A stretch of DNA of 64,000 nucleotides from Muscardinus avellanarius (lineage: Eukaryota > Chordata > Mammalia > Rodentia > Gliridae), in contig OY726560.1 in the NCBI GenBank assembly GCA_963383645.1, forward strand, positions 28,294,800 to 28,358,799, given 5' to 3'. Of this stretch, positions 1-10,057 are shown piece by piece. A model generated the notes under the pieces. That model ran no database searches, was not told the origin of the DNA, and saw nothing but the letters and a program-made list of their open reading frames with translations. Both the position numbers and the translations under genes were made by a program. Each line of letters starts with the position of its first letter. The stretch's first letter is position 1.

Positions 1-1004
1 CCTTGTCTATCAAGTTTTGTTCTTTTCCTGAATCACCTTTCTCCTCTTATTCCTTAATCAGGATCAACTTAGAAACTAAATTACACATTCTGTCAATCAA
101 GACTAGCCCAATGTAGATCTGAAAAATCTACATTTTGTTAAAAATGGTAAAAAGAAGACTCAGTGAGGTGCTAGAAGTTGAGCCATTTTCATTTTACTGT
201 CCTTTCTTTGGAATGTGATGAAAGTTCCCTTGGCATAAGTCTCACATGGGGTGTCCTGCAGCCAACTAGGAAAGCTGCCACGGAAACTAAAGAAATGAGG
301 AAAATGTTCCATCTGTAGACTGGGAGTGAGGAGTGGATTACATTGCTAGGACTGGGCCTGGTTGTATTGACACTGGTTTTTTATCCTTTCTCATAGCTTT
401 TATCTACACAGCCTTTGCTCATTTAAATTGTATAATATTTACTTGTGTGTTTATCTTATCACCCAACTAGTATTTATTCTATATATTACAAGAAGATACT
501 ATTATTTTTCATCACTAAAACAAAACATAGCAGAATGTAGATGCTTAAGGAAATCTTGCTGTTTTAAATTTGAACAAACCAGCACTGTTCATCATTCTTT
601 AAGAACAGTTCAATTGAAATTTATCATGTTGTTGTTGTCCTTACAGAAAGGTGTTTCTGGCTTCTCTGAGAAGGCTCTTTAAGAAGACAAATGAGTTATT
701 TCTGAAAACAATGTGCAATGAAAGCACAGATGCTCCTCTGTCACAAGGGTCTGAAACTGTTCAGTAAACTAGTACCATGTAAAAGCTCACTCCCATGAAA
801 ATAAATCTATTGCAAATTATGTAAATAAATAGAAGAAATAGTGGAAGCTGGTTTTTAAGAGCCACTCCACTGTTATGTTGTCTAAGTTGATAGGACATTT
901 AGGATATGTGACTTTTAGAAATACTCAAATTAGGCAATCTAACAAGGGGAGAATATTAATAATTGGCCCTAGTACTTAAACTCTGCACACTTTTTTTCTT
1001 TTTT
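1..1004. other. Unassigned intron sequence
   Basis: No repeat, RNA gene or plausible exon was recognised. The short open frames here lack protein-like features. Confidence 0.5.
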
Positions 1005-1125
1005 AAATTCGGCGCATTATAGCCATACATCTTAATGGGGTACAAGATGGTAGAGCCATACATGCACATTTTTATAGACACTTGGGGAAGTCTCATATGT
1101 GCTTCCAGTATTTCATCCTCTTTCT
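1005..1125 (-). mobile_element. L1 3'-end fragment (antisense)
   Basis: It contains the phrases ATGGGGTACAAGATGGTAGA and CATACATGCACA, also seen near 62500 at the start of an antisense L1. This marks the 3'-terminal region of an L1 on the minus strand, truncated to about 120 bp. Confidence 0.55.
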
Positions 1126-1130
1126 CTTTG

Positions 1131-1306
1131 AGCTGGACACGATGATGAAACCTATAATCTTTTACACAGGAGGTTAAGACGGGAGGGTCACAAATTCAAT
1201 CCTGTGCACAGCAACTTAGTGAGACTCTGTGTTCCGAAATAAATAATAAAGTAGGGCTGAGGGAGTAGCTCAGTGATAGCGCTCCCTGGTTCAATCACTA
1301 GTACCA
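1131..1306 (+). mobile_element. B1-dID-type SINE
   Basis: The left half is a degraded B1/7SL-like unit (GAGCTGGACACGATG, then GCAACTTAGTGAGACTCTG). After an A-rich linker the right half is tRNA/ID-like (GGGAGTAGCTCAGTGATAGC, then a GGTTCAATC B-box-like stretch and GTACC end). This dimeric structure recurs about thirty times in the window and is the main evidence for a squirrel-related rodent. A long CT microsatellite follows immediately. Confidence 0.75.
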
Positions 1307-1326
1307 CGATCTCTCTATTTCTCTTC

Positions 1327-1332
<6 letters not shown>

Positions 1333-1384
<52 letters not shown>

Positions 1385-1391
1385 TTCTCTC
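1333..1391. repeat. (CT)n microsatellite
   Basis: A nearly pure run of about 58 bp just downstream of the SINE. Read on the minus strand it produces a spurious Arg-Glu repeat frame. Confidence 0.97.
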
Positions 1392-2093
1392 TTTCTGCCT
1401 AGAACCTAACATATAGTGACTGTTACAATAATCATGGTCATTAAACATTCTCTTTTGCTGAATCTGCAAAGTATTTAGAGAAAATAAAAATAACTATAGC
1501 CAAACAAACACTAATTCACTAACTTTCCCCCCTTTTTGTCTGTAATATATTTGAGGTTGTAACTAATACATAAACTTTAAATGAATGTATGTTGAATAAT
1601 TTGATAATGAATAAATGTTTTCAAATTACTTGTGAATAAATGGGAGTATGGGGAAGGGGCACCTAGGTAGGTATGACACCGAGGTGGAGTTGGCTGCACA
1701 GAATATGATATAGGGGAGAAAAGGTGGAAAGAAACCAGAAAATGAGTGAGACTAATTGTCTATCCCAAGGATCTTAAGCTGTATCCCAAAAGAAATAAGT
1801 AACATCTGTCCAGCTTTGTGCATGATACCTAGCAATAGCTGTTACTTCTAAAATGTACTTAAGCAGGTGTTTACTCTGTTACTAGACCCACCAGATTCAT
1901 ACACCCAGCTAGCAATTAATTAATTTTTAAAACTCATAATTCATTGGAATTATCTCCAAACTACTGCATAAAAAATCAGTGTCTTGGGCTTTGCCTTCAG
2001 ACTTAAAAGTTTTGGTCAAAACATATTATAATAAGATCCCTGGAGTATGTTAATGCTGATGGCCCCTGAGACACGCTTAGTAAGGCATTGCAT
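1392..2093. other. Unassigned intron sequence
   Basis: No recognisable gene or repeat, apart from short AT-rich words. Confidence 0.5.
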
Positions 2094-2213
2094 TAGCCAG
2101 GTGTGGTGGTACATGCCTGTAATCCTTGATAATGAGTAGGCTGAGGTTGGAGGAACACTTGAGACCAAGAACTGGAGACCGTCCTGGGAAACAGTAAAAC
2201 CCAGTCTCAAAAC
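2094..2213 (+). mobile_element. B1-like SINE (left unit)
   Basis: It starts TAGCCAGGTGTGGTGGTACA and continues through TGCCTGTAATCC and TAGGCTGAGG to AAACCCAGTCTCAAAA. This is the 7SL-derived unit without a clear ID-like right half. The tail has become a CA microsatellite. Confidence 0.7.
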
Positions 2214-2224
2214 ACACATACATA

Positions 2225-2263
<39 letters not shown>

Positions 2264-2270
2264 ACACACA
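2225..2270. repeat. (CA)n microsatellite at SINE tail
   Basis: An almost perfect CA run interrupted once by AT, grown from the A-rich tail of the preceding SINE. Confidence 0.95.
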
Positions 2271-2364
2271 AAATAAAACCCTACTACAATGTAAAAGTAA
2301 GTATATTGTTAATCATCACCTTAAAATGAACTCATATTATGTGGTATAGTGTTTTCATGTAATG

Positions 2365-2367
<3 letters not shown>

Positions 2368-2452
<85 letters not shown>
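2368..2452. repeat. Compound (CT)n(CA)n microsatellite
   Basis: About 47 bp of CT switch directly to about 38 bp of CA. Both tracts are nearly uninterrupted. Confidence 0.97.
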
Positions 2453-2455
<3 letters not shown>

Positions 2456-2789
2456 CCTCAAGTGTCTATTTTTTTTGGGGGGGCTTCCAGGTCCAAAGAA
2501 ATATCTAACACTCTAATTTATTTTCTAGTTGTGTCTAAACAATTTAAGAATTTGCATTTTAGAAACTTAGCACTTTAAAAATACTTCAAAACTTCTCAAA
2601 ACTTGCAATTAGATTATCATCCTCCTCTTTTCATAACCACAATAAAATGATATGTTTTTTATTTTTGTTATACCAACTACTAAAAATTCAGGATCACAAA
2701 GAGGTGTCACTGAAAATAATATAGTGGTCTAGTGTTGATAATGTAAACGCTCTCAAACTAGTAGATTGTGTAGTGCACAGGAAATATCT
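2453..2789. other. Unassigned intron sequence
   Basis: AT-rich, with nothing recognised. Confidence 0.5.
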
Positions 2790-2794
2790 GTGTT

Positions 2795-2927
2795 TTTGGT
2801 GGTACACACTAGTAATTCCAGGGCAACCTCAGCTACTCAGACCCTGTTTCAAGATAAAGAATAACAAATAGAGCTGGGGATGTAGCTCAGAGTTAGAATG
2901 CCCCTGGATTTCATCCCCAGTACCACA

Positions 2928-2932
<5 letters not shown>
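2795..2932 (+). mobile_element. B1-dID-type SINE, internally deleted left half
   Basis: A shortened left half (GGTGGTACACACTAGTAATT, then CAGCTACTCAGACC) is followed by an ID-like right half with GAGCTGGGGATGTAGCTCAG and CATCCCCAGTACC. Its end flows straight into a CA microsatellite. Confidence 0.75.

Positions 2933-2973
<41 letters not shown>
2929..2973. repeat. (CA)n microsatellite at SINE tail
   Basis: A pure CA run directly attached to the GTACCACACC end of the SINE. Confidence 0.95.
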
Positions 2974-2975
<2 letters not shown>

Positions 2976-3598
2976 CATTGTAGCATCCTGAATGTGAGCC
3001 TCAGCAAGAGTTTGGGAACTATATAAATTTAGGCTATAAGGAAGACAAAATCTGTATGGTATTTTTAATTATACTGTAAAACTACAGTAAAAATTTCCAG
3101 GTAACATGAATAAAATCCAAGCTGGATTTCCTTATTTATCTTGTGTGTCCTTTCATTAATATCCTCAGTAAATATCCTCCATGAAGTTACATAGAAACTT
3201 CATGGTCTACTGGCTAGACCTAGGATGTAGGAAATAAAAGTTAAGATACAGTCTTTCCCTCCAACAATCTATATCCCAGTGACTCATAAAAGGCCATTGC
3301 CCATCTGCTCAGCATACCCATGTAGCCTGTCTGCTATTCATAGCATCTTCTTTCTTTCAATGGATACCAGTTATGTCTCTTAGATTTTCCTTCTTCTCAG
3401 GGGAAAACCACCAAGTATCTCATGATCTTAGACTCAGTACTACTGACATATGGAATTCCAATTTGATTACGAATAAAATATGAAACATTTAAAATGTAAA
3501 ATATGTAATATTTGGTTTTCAGCACTCTAAGGTTAATTTCTTAATTATGATAATAATTTTAATAGTCTACTCACTTCTTTTTTGAACTTTTCATTAAA
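2974..3598. other. Unassigned intron sequence
   Basis: No recognisable element. AT-rich at its right side. Confidence 0.5.
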
Positions 3599-3822
3599 AT
3601 TTTTATGGTACCAGAGGTTAAACCGAGTAGAATTCTATTTCTGAGCTATGCCTCCAGTTTTATTTTATTATTACTACTATTATTATTTTTATTTTGAAAC
3701 AGTCTCATCAAGTTGTTGAGAATCTCTCACTAAATTGCTGAGACTTTCCTTAAACCTCCAATCATACTGTCTCAGCCTCCTAAATACTGAGATTATAGGC
3801 TTGTGCCACCATATTGACTTAC
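3599..3822 (-). mobile_element. B1-dID-type SINE (antisense, old)
   Basis: Reverse-oriented hallmarks are GGTACCAGAGGTTAAACC, TTTTGAAACAGTCTCATCAA and CTGTCTCAGCCTCCTAAATA ending in GTGCCACCATA. Divergence is high, and an ATT-rich linker is expanded. Confidence 0.7.
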
Positions 3823-4754
3823 TTATTTCTGCTTACACAGAAACCATTATATAAAAGAACTCTGATCTGTGATTCAGAAGATTAGAGTGTGACACACTCC
3901 ATTTCTACTTTTAATCTCCAACTGACCTTCTAGTTTGTGGGAAAGATATAGGAAAATGGGAAGTGGGCAGGTGCAACACTGTGCCTTCTCTAACAGTACC
4001 TGGCAAAGCTGCAATGAACAATTTAAAGTATTCATTATATGTTATGCTCATGTAGAAGGATTAGGATTATTTTTCTCTCAAAATTAAAAAATCTATAGGC
4101 CATTTCTGAATTACAGAGATACTCCTTAACATCAGAGATCATTTGAGAATATTATTTACAACTATTTGTATTTTTGTACAATATCTATTCTTAGATATTT
4201 TCTTCCTGAATTGTAGAACTGAGGAAAAAGAAAAATATCAGAAGTTATGTTTGGTTACTCCCTGCTCCCTAACCTCCTATTTGATTTCAAAAATTGATAC
4301 TGAGATTAGTTCAACTTCAATTAAAGCACTATTTGTGTTTAGCTTCATATTTTTTACTGCTACATTTTTAATATAAGCAGAAATATTAATTGTAAATTAA
4401 TTTGGATTACTTAATTTTCATGATACACATATTAGAGGAACTCCCTTATAGAAAGTCATTATGTCAAATGAGAATGATTTAAAAGTTAAACACTCCTAAC
4501 TTTTAAGTTGGACACTTTTTATTCATCAAAGTGGCTCAACAGCACAATATCATGATGAAGCATCTGAGGTATATTTGTTTTGGCAGATTTTGTTTTAATA
4601 AAGTGTAGATTGATTCATAGAGTGTTACACTAGAATATAACCAAGAGGAGCAAACAAGACAAACTAAAGGAGGAGACAGGAGGGGGGAAGAAGGAAAATC
4701 TCTAAAACACACAATGTACTTAAACATATTAAAGTCAACCACTAAGCCAAGCAA
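3823..4754. other. Unassigned intron sequence
   Basis: AT-rich. The purine-rich right part may be a degraded L1 3' UTR leading into the next element. No gene recognised. Confidence 0.4.
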
Positions 4755-4896
4755 GGGAAGGAGGGATGGGGAGGGAATGGGGTGGGAATTGGGTAGGGGT
4801 TAAATCAGTGATGTGTACTTTTATGTACACACAAGTTTTTTTTTACCCCAATATGCTATATGAATATAATGCACCAATAAAAATTTAAAAAATAGA
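4755..4896 (+). mobile_element. L1 3' UTR end (sense)
   Basis: A G-rich tract (GGGATGGGGAGGGAATGGGG) is followed by TTAAATCAGTGATGTGTAC and by the terminal GAATATAATGCACCAATAAA with an A-rich tail. The same ending occurs at 7520-7680, so these are two copies of one 5'-truncated L1 subfamily. Confidence 0.75.
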
Positions 4897-6589
4897 ATAT
4901 AACCTAGGGACAATCTAATTTATTCTATTCAGAAGTGTCCTCAGTGGGCTATCATGCTGATAAACTGAAAAGATGCGTTTATTTTGCACTAAGTACTAAG
5001 ATGGCAATAGAAACTTAACATCCCAACTTTTCATTATGACCTATGCAAGGATAGGTCATGAATGATAACCTGACAAGATTTATTGTCAGAATCTCTCTGT
5101 AGGATTCAAGATGTAAATGTTAAATGTGAGTAGTAAGGGCTCAGACTAAGTGGTCATTCCAATCTATAAATCATTGAGCAACTCACAATTGGGTAGTTGT
5201 TGTGTTCATCAGTCTTTGCACTTCAAATATCAATCACAAAGGACCTTGTAGGTTACACTTGTATATTTTTATTGCTTTGGTGATGGAATAAATGGCGCTT
5301 ACAGGAGTAGATCAAATGAGATTTTCTAAAAGAAGGTGCTTTGTAAACTAGAATGCTTTATTCAAATACTAATTTTAATAGTCTTTTAAATTTTTTTCTA
5401 TGATTAAAAAACTGTAGTCTTTTTTGAAATTTATAACATTGAGTATCATGAGGCTTATTTCATTTATCTTTAGAAAATTTTGAATATACCCTGAGGTATA
5501 TTCAAAATTAACAATTTAAGCCTCCACTTAAAGTGTGTATTCCTCCCTGACAGGTCTTAAAAAATGAGGCATGGTTATTGGGGGCTTTTATTTTTTAAAC
5601 TAATGGATTACTAATATTAAAATATCAAAGTTTAACAGTAATTATCCTTATAGTACTTAATCACTACTTTATAAAGTGAGAGAATGGTGAGAGGGAGATT
5701 GGCGTATCCATGGCAATATTTAGCACTAATTTTTCAAGGATGTGATGTTGACCTTCCCTTTGATGTACTTATATGAGAGATATTTTATGAATATATGCAC
5801 TATGAACTTCTAAACCTCACTATGAAATGATAAAAACCACTAAAATGTCTATTAACCTAAATTTTTCAGGCCTTAGACTTTGTACCTATCTCATTTTACA
5901 TTTTGATTCACAGATATTATATAATCACAACCAGATCCTAATCCCTAACCCCTTTACCCAACTCTCTTTTTTCCAATGTTTTTAGCAATAAAAATGATGT
6001 CAAACATATTACATAATTTTAATGATGCTATTTGGAAGGCATATTACTCTCAAATATTTTAACTTTTTAACATTTAAAATATTCTTGCTATAGAAAATAT
6101 TTTAAGCTTTTAAAATTATATTTTTAATCTTTTAAAATTATATTTTGTCACTTAAATGTGTGCATACTGTGAAATTTTTAATATTAGCACATTACTTCCT
6201 CATCCTTTTTCACAGTAATCTTCAAATACAACTTACCAATTTATTTCTTTTTTCTATTAAGAAATATCATTATCCTGATATGTGCTTTTTAATTTTACAA
6301 AACAGAACAGGTATGTACAATACTTTACGTGTTATTTAAAAGTAGTTATGCATAATACTGCACTGAAGAGCTCTTAAAATATAATTAATCAGACATAGAA
6401 CTTGACCTAATGAATGGTGTAAATAAAACAACAAAAATTAAAACAGTAGCAAAAAAATAAAATCATAGGATGTCATTGAACTACTTGATAAGTTCCAAAA
6501 CGGGAAATATAATGATAAAAATAAAATTATTAGCTTTTATTTTCCTTAATTATACTAAAATTTAAAAAGTATTAAAATCTAGTCAGGTG
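4897..6589. other. Unassigned AT-rich intron sequence
   Basis: No repeat family, RNA gene or exon was recognised in this 1.7-kb stretch. Confidence 0.5.
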
Positions 6590-6760
6590 TAGCTGGGCTC
6601 AGTGGTGCACACTTGTAATCCCTGCACTTGGGAAGCGGAGAGAGGAGGATCTGGCAGGTTTGAAGTCTCACTGGTTTAAGAGAACCTGTTTCCAAATAAA
6701 ATATAAAATAGGTCTGGGAGTATAGCCTGGAGGGAGAAGGGCCCCATCTCCAGTACCGGC
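6590..6760 (+). mobile_element. B1-dID-type SINE
   Basis: It carries GCTGGGCTCAGTGGTGCACA, TTGTAATCCCTGCACTTGGG, a TTTCCAAATAAAATATAAAA linker and the younger-type right half GGTCTGGGAGTATAGCCTGG. An A run and a TA microsatellite form the tail. Confidence 0.85.
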
Positions 6761-6768
6761 AAAAAAAA

Positions 6769-6772
<4 letters not shown>

Positions 6773-6817
<45 letters not shown>
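6773..6817. repeat. (TA)n microsatellite at SINE tail
   Basis: A pure TA run immediately after the poly(A) tail of the SINE. Confidence 0.95.
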
Positions 6818-6820
<3 letters not shown>

Positions 6821-6946
6821 ACATGTAATATCAAGGATTTTCAAGGATTCTGAGAATGTGAGAACAACCAGTTAATTTTGGAGGCTTCTGAGAAGGACTT
6901 TATGATAATAACCATTGTCTTTTCTTTTGAAGTTATGGATTTATAG

Positions 6947-6948
<2 letters not shown>

Positions 6949-6989
<41 letters not shown>
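6949..6989. repeat. (TG)n microsatellite at SINE tail
   Basis: A pure TG run abutting the tail side of the antisense SINE that follows. Confidence 0.95.
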
Positions 6990-6992
<3 letters not shown>

Positions 6993-7190
6993 TTTACTGG
7001 GTATTGAACCCAGGGGCATTCTACCTCAGAACTATCCCCCTACCCCTATTTTTATTATTTATTTTGAAGCAGTGTTTCACTAAGTTGCAGAGGGCCTCAC
7101 TAAGTAGCTGAGGCTGGCTGTGAACTTGCTATCCTCCTGTCTCAGCCTCCCAAATACCGGGGTTACAAACATGTGTCACCACAAACGGCT
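6990..7190 (-). mobile_element. B1-dID-type SINE (antisense)
   Basis: The reverse-oriented ID-like half (TTACTGGGTATTGAACCCAG, then TACCTCAGAACTATCCCCCT) is followed by TTTTGAAGCAGTGTTTCACT and by the left half ending TCAGCCTCCCAAATACCG. Confidence 0.85.
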
Positions 7191-7519
7191 GAATTATAAC
7201 TCTTTTTTAGTGGCTTTTCCTTTGAGCTTAATTGTCTACTTAATAAAGAGCTGTTCTTGCATTAAATCTCAAATAGCTAATGCACTTCCCTCTGTTCTTA
7301 CATTAAAGTCTACACTAATGTACTTTCCTCATTAATTTGCATTTTAACAAACCATTCTTTTCAGAATTGCTCAATTGTTTAATGTATTATGCTATGTTTC
7401 ATAGATATTTACAAATACAGAAAATAAAACCATAATAAAAATAATTTTCTCCTTGTGACAGAATTTAGCCTGAAGTGCCATACTACTGGTCTACCTGAGA
7501 TTGTACAAGTACAAAGACC
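7191..7519. other. Unassigned intron sequence
   Basis: Nothing recognised. The open frames are not protein-like. Confidence 0.5.
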
Positions 7520-7680
7520 AAATGCAGGAAGAGTAATAGGGGGAGAGAATGGGGTGGGAATTGGGGAGGGGTTAAATCGGTTATGTGTACATGTATGTCC
7601 ACACAAGTTTTTTACCCCAATATGATGTATGAATATAATGCACCAATAAAAAAATAAAAACAAACAAACAAACAAAAATG
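7520..7680 (+). mobile_element. L1 3' UTR end (sense)
   Basis: Same subfamily as 4755-4896: GGGGTGGGAATTGGGGAGGG, TTAAATCGGTTATGTGTACA, then GAATATAATGCACCAATAAA and an A-rich tail with AAAC repeats. Heavily 5'-truncated. Confidence 0.8.
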
Positions 7681-8240
7681 AAATGTACAATACAGAGGTG
7701 TGGAATGAGAAATTGGATCCTCTTTCCTTTTGATGTAGTCTTGGTGCTTTTGACACTGGCTATGCAAAGGAATGGCCTTACTTTTATAAGGATGATGAAA
7801 ATCAGCATTGTTTTTTTTCCTTTGCATGAAAGTTTGGTAAGAGTTAAAAGTCCTTTAAATTATCTGGCAATACTCATCAAATTAGAGACACATGTTATGA
7901 AAATAAGATAATCATTTATTCAGTACAGATAAATTTAGAAATATATAATTTCTACAATGTATAAGTAACTGGGTTAATAGTGTTCCAGGGGGAGCCTGAG
8001 GTGCTCTGGGAGAGGAGGGTATCAGCTTAGGAAGATGAGGTCCTTGAAATGTGCTTGAAGTGATATTCAGGAAAACAAGTATGCATTTATAAGAAAATAG
8101 AGTGATTTTTTTCTAAAGAAGTTATAAGGTCATATAAAAACTGACCATTATTCATTTTGTAGCAATACCTTAGGAATCTATTTTGAAACTTTCTGGCACA
8201 CGTATTTGTATGTCCCACTACCAGAAGTATAGGTTTCCTA
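7681..8240. other. Unassigned intron sequence
   Basis: No recognisable element. A GC-richer patch at 7985-8045 has no identified function. Confidence 0.45.
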
Positions 8241-8529
8241 TTTCTCCTTTCTTCCAAAGGAAGAAAAAGAAGAAACTTTCCCAGTGGGAAACTAGCCCAC
8301 AGGATTAGATTGTGAGGTCTCTCCCCAGCCAATGGGGGAATGACATTGTGGGCTATGTGTCAGGAGGATAAATAGGAGCCCGGATGGCCTGGACAGTGGC
8401 TTGGACCACAACCCCCCCCCCCCATTTACGATGTGTGTGCATCCGTCTACACAGAAGTAAAGTACCTTACCAAGTTACTTGATGTTCCGGAGTATTTATT
8501 TAGTACTTCCCTAAAATGTGTTCCTAACA
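8240..8529 (+). mobile_element. Candidate solo LTR of an endogenous retrovirus
   Basis: The segment carries elements in LTR promoter order. CAGCCAATGGGGGAA (CCAAT box) lies near 8328, GGATAAATAGGAGCCCGG (TATA-like box) near 8368, a C-run follows, and AAGTAAAG, a possible weak polyadenylation signal, lies near 8457. Near the right edge the sequence ends CTAACA. The left boundary is uncertain and no target-site duplication was identified. The family is not recognised and no internal viral coding sequence is seen. A non-LTR promoter-like coincidence is possible. Confidence 0.4.
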
Positions 8530-9296
8530 TATTCAAGGGAGAACACAAGCTCTCTTAAGAGTGAGATAATATCTTTTAGGGTTTCAGGCTCTTCTTTTAA
8601 AAGAAACCATGAGGGGGCGCATGGGAACGTTTGTGGGGTTACATAGTTTGGTGGTCACTCACAGATCTTTTAGTGTGTCCTCTGTTCTCATGAAATTTAA
8701 TGTCTTCATTTTCTGATAGGTAACTTTTGAAATGTACCTGATATTATAGGTTTCTTAAAATATAGCATCTCCCTTTGGTTAGTACATTGTGTGGGTTAGT
8801 TAACATTGCACAGGGCAATTTCCATTAGTCAGGGTCTCTCTAGCAACTTTAATGGTGAATGAAAATCTACAGATTTTAAAGAAATTTGGGGGTGGCAGTC
8901 TGGAGAGGAAAACTGGCCTATGGAGTGAAGATATGAGGAACTTTAGCACAAGCTGTTAGAGTAAATCTCCTTTTTCTTTCTTTTGTCTCTTTTTACCTAT
9001 GTTTTTTTTTTCTTTTTTTCTTGTCTACCTCAGTATTATCACTTTTATTTTGAGCTTAAGTTGAGAAGTTGAATATTCAAAAGAATAATTAATGATACAA
9101 TTAATAAGAAGAGGAAAGGATTGATCCAAAATCAGATGAATGACCCTTTCATAAGGTGTCAGTTATTCTGTTTTTATAGGAAGCAAGGCAAAAAGTATTA
9201 ATTTGAATAATAAATAAGTAAAATTTTGGAATTAGACATAAACTGTTATTTGTATAGAACCTACAGTAATTTTCAATTTTTTTTCATTTTCAAAAT
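8530..9296. other. Unassigned intron sequence
   Basis: No element was named. The section just after the candidate LTR has a little CpG (GGGGGCGCATGGGAACG near 8612). Confidence 0.4.
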
Positions 9297-9304
9297 ATAA
9301 TTTT

Positions 9305-9500
9305 TGCCGGGCGTGGTGGCACACGCTTGTAATCCCCGCGCTTGGGAGGCAGAGACAGGAGGATCGCGCAGGTTCGAAGCCAGCCGCGCGCGTTGGCTTA
9401 GGAGACCCTGTTTCCAAATATAAAAATGTAAAAATAGGTCTGGGAGTGTAGCCCGGAGGTAGAAGGGCTTCCAGGAACCCCAGTACCACAAAAAAAAATC
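9305..9500 (+). mobile_element. B1-dID-type SINE, young-type
   Basis: A well-preserved copy with GCCGGGCGTGGTGGCACACG and TTGTAATCCCCGCGCTTGGG, a strong pol III B-box match GGTTCGAAGCC in the left half, a TTTCCAAATA linker, and a right half GGTCTGGGAGTGTAGCCCGG ending CCCCAGTACCAC plus an A tail. Short direct repeats ATAATTTT flank it (9297-9304 and 9501-9508) and are likely target-site duplications. Confidence 0.93.
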
Positions 9501-9529
9501 ATAATTTTAATTATTTGTGTATTTAAAAA

Positions 9530-9735
9530 AATTGTGTGTGTTACTGGGGATTAAACCCAGAAGAATTCTACTTCCAGGTTACACTCCCAGCCATATTTTA
9601 TTTTTTATTTTGAAACAGGGTTTTACTAGGTTGCTGAATGTCACTACTTGCTGAAGCTGTCCTCAAATCTATGATCCTCCTGTCTCAGCCTCCCAAGTAC
9701 TGGGATTACACAGGTGCACTATCATGCCCGGCTAT
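9530..9735 (-). mobile_element. B1-dID-type SINE (antisense)
   Basis: GTTACTGGGGATTAAACCCA, TTTTGAAACAGGGTTTTACT and CTGTCTCAGCCTCCCAAGTA run through to TCATGCCCGGCT. It lies head to head with the preceding SINE. Confidence 0.88.
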
Positions 9736-10057
9736 AATCACTTCTGTAACTTATAAAACACACAAAAAATCCCTATAAAATTTCTTCATGCTGAGTCTCA
9801 TTTGGGTAAAAATAATTTCAGATTTTCTAGTGTGCAATTACTTATTCTATTAAGTTGCTAAATTTAGAGAGTCAATTGATTTTCAAAAATATTAAATATA
9901 TTATTGAGGTCACTCTGGTGATACTTATTTTCTATATGCTTAGTATTTTATCACCAAATATAAATAAATATTTTGAATCATAAAACAGATCTAGCAAACC
10001 TCCACATGTTTTTTTTTACCAAAAATGTCATATATGATGCTTTTATATTTTCTATTT
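9736..10057. other. Unassigned AT-rich intron sequence
   Basis: Nothing recognised. Confidence 0.5.

Noticed and set aside
1188..1469. Minus-strand open frame with an Arg-Glu repeat
   Set aside because: It is the translation of a CT microsatellite plus a SINE; no domain and no splice context.
2016..2271. Overlapping minus-strand frames rich in Val and Cys
   Set aside because: They translate a CA microsatellite and the adjoining SINE.
7409..7756. Minus-strand 115-residue frame
   Set aside because: Overlaps an L1 3' end read backwards; no domain or conservation signal.
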